Virus record (IMG/VR): IMGVR_UViG_3300051212_000851
Location: 1 to 26,661 of that record
Strand: one strand, 5' to 3'
DNA: 26,661 nt
Source of the DNA: a virus
Of this stretch, positions 21,353-26,661 are shown piece by piece. Position 1 is the first letter of the stretch. Each line of letters starts with the position of its first letter. Under the pieces are notes generated by a model. The model saw nothing but the letters and a program-made list of their open reading frames with translations. It had not been told where the DNA came from and made no database searches. The position numbers were made by a program, and so were the translations under genes.

Positions 21353-22105
21353 ATGCGATTCCGAGAAATCATCAAAGAACTTTTAGACCCTAAACTAGCC
21401 ATAGATCTTGAATGGGCAGAGGGTAGTGACTATATTGCTGCCAGAGGTAATGTCACAGTGACAGATCCTGATGGCTTTGGCGGTGAATATGGCAACGAAC
21501 AAGAAGTAGAACTAGAAGTAGAATTTGGGGAATTTCCACATAGAAATCGTAAAGAATACGAAGTTCAATTTAAAGTAGGCGATAGTTATGCTATTACAGG
21601 TGGTGGCAACGCTAGTGTTATTTTTGCCACTGTTATACAGGCCTGTAAAGATTTCGTGGAAATGTATAACCCAGATAGATTATTCTTCACAGCAAAAGAG
21701 CAGTCCAGAGCAAGAATGTACGACACCATAACTAAACGTGTGGCCAAGCAGGTAGGATGGCACGTTATACCATTTGATGAAATACAAAAAGATCCATTGT
21801 ATAGGAATAATAGTGATAATGGGTTCGTGTTTGTCATAGGGAAAGGTGCTGCACCTGAAAAATGGTCTAGTGCTCAACAGCCACAACACGGTAGTTTTAT
21901 GCCTATTTTCTATGTATATAATGTAGATAAAGATACACCTACTGTGGCAGTTAAGGTTAGGGCTCCAAATAGAGAGACTGCTATTACACACGCCATGAAA
22001 ATAGAACCCAGTTTTAAAGATTTGGATTCAATGCAGATACACGCCTTGAGCAGCCTACCCAAGCGTGAAGTCACTGATGTAATAGATGGGGGCACAGCAA
22101 AATAA
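21353..22105 (+). CDS. Unknown protein with capsid-targeting-like N-terminus
   Basis: A 250-residue protein starting MRFREIIKELLDPK, similar to the MRAREFIYE start of the gene at 18361. The middle (about 45-125) alternates strands and helices, including FKVGDSYAITGGGNASVIFATVIQAC and NPDRLFFTAKEQSRARMYD. The latter resembles the core of small phage proteins with an acetyltransferase-like look, though no CoA motif is clear. The C-terminus has an all-beta/alpha section (PTVAVKVRAPNRETAITHA). Role unknown; a virion-packaged protein is possible. Confidence 0.6.
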   Translation: MRFREIIKELLDPKLAIDLEWAEGSDYIAARGNVTVTDPDGFGGEYGNEQEVELEVEFGEFPHRNRKEYEVQFKVGDSYAITGGGNASVIFATVIQACKDFVEMYNPDRLFFTAKEQSRARMYDTITKRVAKQVGWHVIPFDEIQKDPLYRNNSDNGFVFVIGKGAAPEKWSSAQQPQHGSFMPIFYVYNVDKDTPTVAVKVRAPNRETAITHAMKIEPSFKDLDSMQIHALSSLPKREVTDVIDGGTAK

Positions 22106-22119
22106 TATACTCAAAAAAG

Positions 22120-22148
22120 TTGACATTCTGTTAGACTTTTATTATTAT
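22120..22148 (+). promoter_or_regulatory. Sigma70 promoter of the tmRNA gene (TTGACA-17-TATTAT)
   Basis: A consensus -35 (22120-22125), a 17-base spacer and TATTAT (22143-22148) place the transcript start near 22155, just before the predicted acceptor piece. Early, host-polymerase expression is expected. Confidence 0.8.
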
Positions 22149-22154
22149 AAAGAT

Positions 22155-22408
22155 TATTGTTGTATGAAGGAAATTGAAGAACGAACAAGACCCCGGTTCG
22201 AATCCGGGCATCTCCAAAACAGGGGGGATGAATTGGTATCGATTGGCGTATGATAGAGGACTGGACAACACGAAAGGCGAAGGACGTTATCCTAGCAAAC
22301 TAAATAATCGCAAACGACGATTACTTTGGAGAAATTCGCCTAGCAGCGTAAACTCCACGGGGTTGGTAACCTTGTAACTAAATAACCAGTGGGGCATTTT
22401 GCCCCACT
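22155..22408 (+). ncRNA. ssrA: Circularly permuted (two-piece) tmRNA
   Basis: The 3' half of a tmRNA precedes its 5' half. Acceptor piece: T stem CCCGG/CCGGG (22192-22208) with loop TTCGAAT, then CATCTCC and discriminator A22216. A 7-base spacer (22217-22223) follows. Coding piece: GGGGATG (22224-22230) pairs with CATCTCC, including the G3-U70 wobble recognised by alanyl-tRNA synthetase, followed by the conserved AATTGGTATCGATTGG D-region. The tag frame opens at GCA 22310 and reads ANDDYFGEIRLAA, stop TAA 22349. CCA is not encoded. TGTTGT (22158-22163) could pair with ACAACA (22265-22270) to join the pieces. The RNA rescues stalled ribosomes and marks the products for ClpXP/ClpAP. It has its own promoter and terminator hairpin. 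Confidence 0.93.
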
Positions 22409-22412
22409 TATT
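22388..22412 (+). terminator. Terminator hairpin after tmRNA
   Basis: AGTGGGGCA (22388-22396) pairs perfectly with TGCCCCACT (22400-22408) around TTT. The following TATT is a weak U-tract, but the 9-bp GC-rich stem is strong. Confidence 0.75.
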
Positions 22413-22425
22413 CGTTTGAGTTTAT

Positions 22426-23040
22426 ATGAGTTACACAAATATATTTTTAGATATCTATAATACAAATTATTGGCGGGATCAGGAAAGTCGAAGTGGCACA
22501 GGCTCTAGTGTGGCAATGACACGTAGGCTAATAGAAAATTTACCCAATATATTCAACGAATTTCAAATAACCAGCGTACTAGATTTACCCTGTGGGGATT
22601 TTAATTGGATGCGTCTAGTACCATTATTAGGTATAGATTATACTGGAGCAGATTTAGTTACAGAAATTATAAAAGATAATCAAATCAAATATCCAGATGT
22701 TAATTTTATAGAACTAGACATTATAGATGGTGCTATACCATATGCTGATCTTGTTTTTATAAGAGATTGCCTAGTACATTTCCCCAATGATCTAGTATTC
22801 AAAAGCCTATACAATATATGTTTAAGTGATTGTAAATACGTATTGACTACCACATTCCCAGAGCACGTAAATACTTATGATATAGAAATGGGTAAGTGGC
22901 GTCCGTTGAATCTTGAAGCGGCCCCATTTAACTTGCCTAAACCAAAATTCATTATAAATGAGGGTTTAGTGGGTGACGCATACGATAAGAGTATGGCGTT
23001 GTGGACCGTTGAAGATATTAAGAATAGCCTAATAAACTAG
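22426..23040 (+). CDS. Class I SAM-dependent methyltransferase
   Basis: A 204-residue methyltransferase. The SAM-binding loop is VLDLPCGDFNWM (about residues 51-62), followed by YTGADLVTEII (motif II with acidic D) and NFIELDII, then ADLVFIRDCLVHFP, where the post-motif region would contact substrate. The target is not evident; DNA, sugar or small-molecule methylation are all possible. Similar enzymes occur in T4-like marine phages. It follows the tmRNA terminator. Confidence 0.8.
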   Translation: MSYTNIFLDIYNTNYWRDQESRSGTGSSVAMTRRLIENLPNIFNEFQITSVLDLPCGDFNWMRLVPLLGIDYTGADLVTEIIKDNQIKYPDVNFIELDIIDGAIPYADLVFIRDCLVHFPNDLVFKSLYNICLSDCKYVLTTTFPEHVNTYDIEMGKWRPLNLEAAPFNLPKPKFIINEGLVGDAYDKSMALWTVEDIKNSLIN

Positions 23041-23068
23041 CAGTTAATGACAAAAATTCGCTCGTTTT

Positions 23069-23090
23069 AGTTGCTCTTTAGGGCAACTTT
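23069..23090 (+). terminator. Hairpin after the methyltransferase
   Basis: AGTTGC (23069-23074) pairs with GCAACT (23083-23088) around TCTTTAGG, followed by TT. The T-run is short, so termination is probable but weak. Confidence 0.5.
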
Positions 23091-23139
23091 GCTATATATT
23101 ATACGTTATCAAGACGTACAGATTTTATAAGGATAAATT

Positions 23140-24045
23140 ATGACAGTAAGAATTACAGTGACAGATAAGGCAGTAAACGCAACCTACCAAGATGTATCAG
23201 GAGTGATTGGTGGTGGCGGAGCAGGCACAGGTGCCGAATTTGATGTAGTAAAAACTAATGGTGTATACGCAGTAACTTTGGATGAAGAAGGTTCAGGTTA
23301 TGTAGCAGGTGATACCATTACTATTGCTGGTGCGAATTTAGGCGGTGCTACACCCGCAAACAATTTAATCGTAACAGTTGGTACAGTAGGATTAGGTGGT
23401 AAAATTGCTACCTTTGGTACTGTTGGTACTGGTCGTAAGGGTGATGGTAATATTGACATCTTAGTTGATGTCGAGGGTGATCCATTAGACATCGACACTT
23501 ACACATTCACAGGCGACAGCACAGATTATACACTGACCTATGATGATGGTGATATTATTGCTACCAGCAATTTAGCCACTAACTTAACTTTTACCCTACA
23601 CGATCACGAGCGTGTGGCTTTTGATGACAAACATCTAGCCTTCGACACCGTGGATAGTGACTTGGGTGAAATCATAGCCCTAATGACCGCTGCTCTTGGT
23701 CAGGGAGATGTTACACCAGAATATATTGGTGCCGGCATGTATCTAAGAGAAGAGCTTGGTTGGAGTATTAAAGATATTGCAGCCAAAATTCTAACCAGCG
23801 ATGAATACCTTGCTGATGCAGGGGATGCCAAAAACACAACTTTTGCCAAACACGTTTGGAAAAATACTTTTGGCGTAGATGGCACATACGATGAGATTGC
23901 CGCAGTAGTAGAGGTAATCGAAAAATATGGATATTCACAAGCTGATGTTTTGATGGTTGCTGCCGATAGAACAGAATTACTCAATCAAATCAATCTAGTA
24001 GGCTTACAGACTACTGGTGTTGAGTATGTTCCATTTGGTGGTTAA
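23140..24045 (+). CDS. Structural protein with DUF4214-like C-terminus
   Basis: A 301-residue acidic protein. Residues 1-150 are beta-rich and Gly/Thr/Asp-rich (for example DEEGSGYVAGDTITIAGANLGG), like phage fibre or RTX-type surface domains. Residues ~185-285 are helical (GAGMYLREELGWSIKDIAAKIL, SDEYLADAGD, FAKHVWKNTFGVDGTYDEIAAVV, YSQADVLMVAADRTELLNQI), the pattern of the DUF4214 domain often attached to calcium-binding surface proteins. AAGGATAAATT precedes the ATG. A virion surface protein is likely. Confidence 0.65.
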   Translation: MTVRITVTDKAVNATYQDVSGVIGGGGAGTGAEFDVVKTNGVYAVTLDEEGSGYVAGDTITIAGANLGGATPANNLIVTVGTVGLGGKIATFGTVGTGRKGDGNIDILVDVEGDPLDIDTYTFTGDSTDYTLTYDDGDIIATSNLATNLTFTLHDHERVAFDDKHLAFDTVDSDLGEIIALMTAALGQGDVTPEYIGAGMYLREELGWSIKDIAAKILTSDEYLADAGDAKNTTFAKHVWKNTFGVDGTYDEIAAVVEVIEKYGYSQADVLMVAADRTELLNQINLVGLQTTGVEYVPFGG

Positions 24046-24065
24046 TTTTAATTAAAGGAAATTTT

Positions 24066-24941
24066 ATGAAGAAAACTATTCTTGCAGTAGCATTAATGGC
24101 CGTTGCCGGTGCTGTACAGGCACAGGTAACAATGAGTGGTAAAGTAGGCGCTTATGCCGATCGTACAGAAGTTGGATCACGTAGCGCAACTACAGTAGCC
24201 ACAGAACCAACTAACAATATCAATATCACAGCAGTAGAAAAAGTTGGTACAATGACTGCTCGTGCTGTTATCGAGACTAGCATCGGTGATAATACATTTG
24301 GTACACCAGGCACACGTCTTGGTGATCGTCAAATGACTGTAGGTATTGATACTGGTATGGCTGGTTTAGCATTTGGTCGTAACACACACGGCCTATTCAA
24401 TACTATCGCAGGCAGTGATGTATTCGGTGCTGTATATGGCTCATTAGTAGGTGACGTACATAACCTACGTGGCCTACGCTTAAGTGACAGTGCTTTTGTT
24501 ACACTAACTCCAGCCAAAGGTATGGGTTTCGGTGTAGATCGCACTCAGGGCCTAGCACAAGAAGTCACCGTACTCAGTGGTCACGGTAAGGTTGGTCCAG
24601 CACACATTAGCGTAGCACGTTATGATGCGGGCCGTGAAGAAAGTACCGTTATCGCCGCAACTACAACTTTAGGTGGTATTAACCTAACCTACAGTCACAG
24701 TGATAACAAGGGTGCTTACGCACACAAAGGTGACCTATTTGGTGCCTCACGTAAGATTGGTAATATGACTGCCAAAGCCAGTTATGGTCGTACCAATCGT
24801 GACGTAGATGCCTATGCCATTGGTGTAGATTACCATATGAGCAAGCGTACAGATTTGGTAGTAGCATATCGTAGCGTAGATGCTAAGGTAGCAGCCAATG
24901 ATGTAAGCCAAGTTGGTTTTGGAATCGTACATCGTTTCTAA
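24066..24941 (+). CDS. Gram-negative (betaproteobacterial-type) porin
   Basis: A 291-residue outer-membrane beta-barrel. The signal peptide MKKTILAVALMAVAGAVQA is cut before QVTMSGKVGAYADR, the start of Burkholderiales porins. Amphipathic strands recur (VEKVGTMTARAVIETSIG, TVGIDTGMAGLAFGRNTHGLF, LTYSHSDNKGAYAHKGD) and it ends VSQVGFGIVHRF with the terminal Phe needed for BAM insertion. It is shorter than the usual ~350-400, so loops may be trimmed. A phage porin is unusual: it could change permeability, act in superinfection exclusion or replace a host porin. Terminated by a strong hairpin. Confidence 0.85.
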   Translation: MKKTILAVALMAVAGAVQAQVTMSGKVGAYADRTEVGSRSATTVATEPTNNINITAVEKVGTMTARAVIETSIGDNTFGTPGTRLGDRQMTVGIDTGMAGLAFGRNTHGLFNTIAGSDVFGAVYGSLVGDVHNLRGLRLSDSAFVTLTPAKGMGFGVDRTQGLAQEVTVLSGHGKVGPAHISVARYDAGREESTVIAATTTLGGINLTYSHSDNKGAYAHKGDLFGASRKIGNMTAKASYGRTNRDVDAYAIGVDYHMSKRTDLVVAYRSVDAKVAANDVSQVGFGIVHRF

Positions 24942-24956
24942 TCTAACAGAATGGTT

Positions 24957-24983
24957 AAAAAGGGACTTTAGGGTCCCTTTTTT
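24957..24983 (+). terminator. Strong intrinsic terminator after the porin
   Basis: AAAAAGGGAC (24957-24966) pairs with GTCCCTTTTT (24973-24982) around TTTAGG and is followed by T; the A-run makes it work on both strands. Confidence 0.9.
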
Positions 24984-24997
24984 ATTCACCGTTTTAG

Positions 24998-25026
24998 TAG
25001 ACAAAAATAAATAGATTTTGTACAAT
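24998..25026 (+). promoter_or_regulatory. Sigma70 promoter overlapped by palindrome
   Basis: TAGACA (24998-25003), a 17-base spacer and TACAAT (25021-25026). An AATAAATA late motif lies at 25006-25013 within the spacer. The -10 is part of the palindrome at 25020-25034. Confidence 0.65.
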
Positions 25027-25034
25027 ATTTGTAC
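25020..25034. promoter_or_regulatory. Perfect inverted repeat, operator candidate
   Basis: GTACAA-TAT-TTGTAC is a perfect 6-bp inverted repeat with a 3-bp centre, lying on the -10 of the promoter for the gene at 25060. The position suits a repressor operator; a transcribed hairpin is the alternative. Confidence 0.5.
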
Positions 25035-25059
25035 TATACAAACTCACAGAGGATTAAAA

Positions 25060-25422
25060 ATGTTTGGATTAATTAAATTTATTATTGCTTTATATAAGGC
25101 AGGATTAGAGTTACTAGACCCAAACCGAAACGAACTCAGACACGCACCCATAAGTATTAGGTATATTGCTAGTATTCTACTGGCCTGTTTTTGGTGTTTG
25201 GCTTTTGGATTATGGGCCGGTGAATTATACTACATTGGTTTCAATATGATTGGTCATATTGCTGTTGTTAGTATGGCATTTGGAACTTGGGCAGTATTTC
25301 AGTATGTAAAATACAGATACAAGCCAAGAAATGAATACGAAATTCTTCGTGATCCTAACAGACAACCCAAATGTTATGAACTAACAGATGAAGAAAGAAT
25401 GAAGGCCGCTACTCAAAATTAG
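25060..25422 (+). CDS. Membrane protein of unknown function
   Basis: A 120-residue protein from the ATG at 25060 (AGAGGA 7 bases upstream; an upstream TTG at 25018 lies inside the palindrome region and is rejected). Two or three membrane segments (LIKFIIALYKAGLELL, ASILLACFWCLAFGLWAG and the HIAVVSMAFGTWAVFQYV helix) are followed by a charged cytoplasmic tail. No family recognised. Confidence 0.75.
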   Translation: MFGLIKFIIALYKAGLELLDPNRNELRHAPISIRYIASILLACFWCLAFGLWAGELYYIGFNMIGHIAVVSMAFGTWAVFQYVKYRYKPRNEYEILRDPNRQPKCYELTDEERMKAATQN

Positions 25423-25424
25423 AC

Positions 25425-25453
25425 TTGACAACATTCTTTAAATATCGTATAAT
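25425..25453 (+). promoter_or_regulatory. Perfect-consensus sigma70 promoter (TTGACA-17-TATAAT)
   Basis: TTGACA (25425-25430), a 17-base spacer and TATAAT (25448-25453), both exact, 30 bases before the ATG at 25484. It should be very strong for the host polymerase. Confidence 0.85.
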
Positions 25454-25483
25454 AATTACTTATTAATACACTTGGAGTCATAA

Positions 25484-26002
25484 ATGATCACCCTAAAACA
25501 GTTTATGGAAGTAGTTGATTATCGTATCACCGAGGGTAGTGACTATCTTTGGCGTTGTTTTGGTGACAATGCCTATTCTTTGACCAGTTGGAATGAAGAT
25601 TACGAAGGGCACAGCCTAAACATTGTTTTTGATACCAAAACTCAAGAAGTCTATATGGCTGAAGTATGTGACTATGCTCGTAGTCGTGCCTACAGATTGA
25701 TCAACCCTGACCACCGTGATGCCTACAAGGCGTATGCTCGTAAGCATAATGAACAGTATGCTAACCAGGCTTGGGATGATGTTGATTTTATTGATTTAGA
25801 AACTACAGAGGATTTTATGTCTAAGAGTCGTGCTATTGTAGAAGATCGTGACTATGACCTTCGTGTTCAAGTCCCATTAGAGTTGGAGGATGACGAGTTA
25901 TTCAAATTGATGACGTTAGCACACGAACGTGACATCACGCTCAACCAAATGGTAGAACAAATTCTACGTGAAGTGATTGAGCGTGAAGGTGTAAAAATTT
26001 AA
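25484..26002 (+). CDS. Conserved phage protein with a ribbon-helix-helix-like C-terminus
   Basis: A 172-residue protein. The N-terminal ~100 residues (TLKQFMEVVDYRITEGSDY, YSLTSWNEDYEGHSLNIVFD, DYARSRAYRLINPDHRDAY) belong to a type seen in T4-like marine phages. The C-terminus (about 130-170, LRVQVPLELEDDELFKLM, ERDITLNQMVEQILREVIE) has the strand-helix-helix layout of Arc/MetJ regulators. It sits under the window's best sigma70 promoter with TTGGAG before the ATG, so an early DNA-binding regulator is plausible but unproven. It overlaps the converging fibre gene by four bases. Confidence 0.75.
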   Translation: MITLKQFMEVVDYRITEGSDYLWRCFGDNAYSLTSWNEDYEGHSLNIVFDTKTQEVYMAEVCDYARSRAYRLINPDHRDAYKAYARKHNEQYANQAWDDVDFIDLETTEDFMSKSRAIVEDRDYDLRVQVPLELEDDELFKLMTLAHERDITLNQMVEQILREVIEREGVKI

Positions 26003-26625
26003 ATTAACCACCATCCACCTGCTCTAAACACGCAGGCTACGCATTGATAAGGAACGCCTATAACATAGGTGTTCTTTTTATCAATTTGTTCTCCAAACTG
26101 AGGCTGAATGGTAATCTTACCACTGCCCTGACCATATTCATCCTTAATATAATACACTCTACCTGGTACACCTTGTGGTAATGTGATGGTTACAGCACTG
26201 GCACTATTGACCCCAATGTATTCATCATCTGCTGTGGCTGTATAACTTGTGGTTGTTCCATACACAGATATTAGGTCAGCGCCTGTAGCACTAACTGTAA
26301 TATTACCAGTGCTTTGAGTGATATCAATACCAGGTCCTGCTGTAAGACTTAATACGCCTGTATTACGCACATTAAAACTTACTGAGGGTCCTGTAGTTAC
26401 TAGACTATTGATATCTATACCATCTTGTGCTGTTGGGGTAACTGAAGTGATTACTCGATTATCACCATCATATACTTCAATACTATCCACTTTATTAAAG
26501 ATAACATCAGCATCTGGACCAACGTCCTGCTCCAAACTAATAATACCATCAGCAACTTCGATAAAGTTGCCAATTCTTACTACTCCATAATCTGTTTTAC
26601 TTGTACCTTCGCTCAAATAACTCAT
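25999..26625 (-). CDS. Tail-fibre-type structural protein
   Basis: The ATG at 26625 has AAGGGG 5 bases upstream and is preferred to a GTG two codons earlier. The 208-residue protein is Asp/Thr/Gly-rich beta sequence: RIGNFIEVADGIISLEQDVGPDADVIFNKV, VLSLTAGPGIDITQSTGNITVSATG, and a C-terminal receptor-like domain (DEYIGVNSASAVTITLPQGVPGRVYYIKDEYG ending GGWWLI). The GPGIDI-x-GNITVS and SAVTITLP patterns are typical of phage fibre tips. Transcription runs leftward, opposite to the neighbours. The remaining bases to the right edge hold its upstream region. Confidence 0.75.
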   Translation of the reverse strand: MSYLSEGTSKTDYGVVRIGNFIEVADGIISLEQDVGPDADVIFNKVDSIEVYDGDNRVITSVTPTAQDGIDINSLVTTGPSVSFNVRNTGVLSLTAGPGIDITQSTGNITVSATGADLISVYGTTTSYTATADDEYIGVNSASAVTITLPQGVPGRVYYIKDEYGQGSGKITIQPQFGEQIDKKNTYVIGVPYQCVACVFRAGGWWLI

Positions 26626-26661
26626 CGTCACCCCTTATTAATAAAATATTGATCCAAATTG

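Noticed and set aside
22185-22216. A tRNA suggested by the T arm and acceptor end
   Set aside because: No anticodon arm precedes it; the matching 5' acceptor strand lies downstream, as in a permuted tmRNA.
22174-22377. Open frame of 67 codons across the tmRNA
   Set aside because: It runs through the T arm, acceptor stem and tag region of the tmRNA, has no ribosome site, and its sequence is explained by the RNA.
1-26661. Integration site, transposon or insertion sequence
   Set aside because: No transposase, integrase or terminal inverted repeats with target duplication were seen.

Overview
The window looks like part of a large tailed-phage genome (T4-like myovirus type) infecting a Gram-negative aquatic bacterium. 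Phage evidence: two collagen-like/carbohydrate-binding tail-fibre genes followed by a PAAR spike tip at the left edge, another fibre gene at the right edge, TATAAATA-type late-promoter motifs before many genes, a DexA-like exonuclease, a SleB-type wall hydrolase, and dense, overlapping small genes of unknown function. A betaproteobacterial (Burkholderiales-like) host is suggested by a 16-strand-type porin ending in Phe, small Ala/Lys/Glu-rich secreted proteins of a kind common in that group, and a circularly permuted tmRNA gene, an arrangement known from some betaproteobacteria (also alphaproteobacteria and cyanobacteria). The host call is inference.

Layout. 1-4768: tail fibres and PAAR tip. 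4811-6298: a glycosyltransferase-17/2OG-Fe(II) oxygenase fusion. 6355-8160: histone H1-like protein, small secreted proteins and IscU. 8166-9428: IscA and small unknown genes. 9460-11668: wall hydrolase, a holin-like membrane protein and several lipoproteins or periplasmic proteins. 11676-13759: a tight operon of a coiled-coil membrane protein, an unknown gene and ribosomal protein bS21. 13787-14317: DEDDh exonuclease. 14385-18350: DnaK, Hsp20, ClpS, heme oxygenase and a PcyX/PcyA-type bilin reductase. 18361-22105: unknown, possibly virion-associated genes, plus two minus-strand genes, one resembling uroporphyrinogen-III synthase (HemD). 22155-22408: permuted tmRNA with its own sigma70 promoter. 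22426-26625: methyltransferase, a DUF4214-like structural protein, a porin, small unknown genes and a minus-strand fibre.

Two host-takeover themes stand out. The first is a tetrapyrrole/Fe-S module: heme oxygenase, bilin reductase, IscU, IscA and a possible HemD. It could make heme-derived bilin and supply Fe-S clusters to the ferredoxin that the reductase needs. The second is a translation and protein quality-control module: bS21, tmRNA, ClpS, DnaK and Hsp20. The IscU keeps the LPPVK chaperone-recognition motif, which may link the two through the phage DnaK. dnaK and hsp20 share a similar 5' leader with a compensating hairpin. Several genes have a TAAATA late-promoter motif ending only 4-7 nt before the start codon, which implies leaderless mRNAs.
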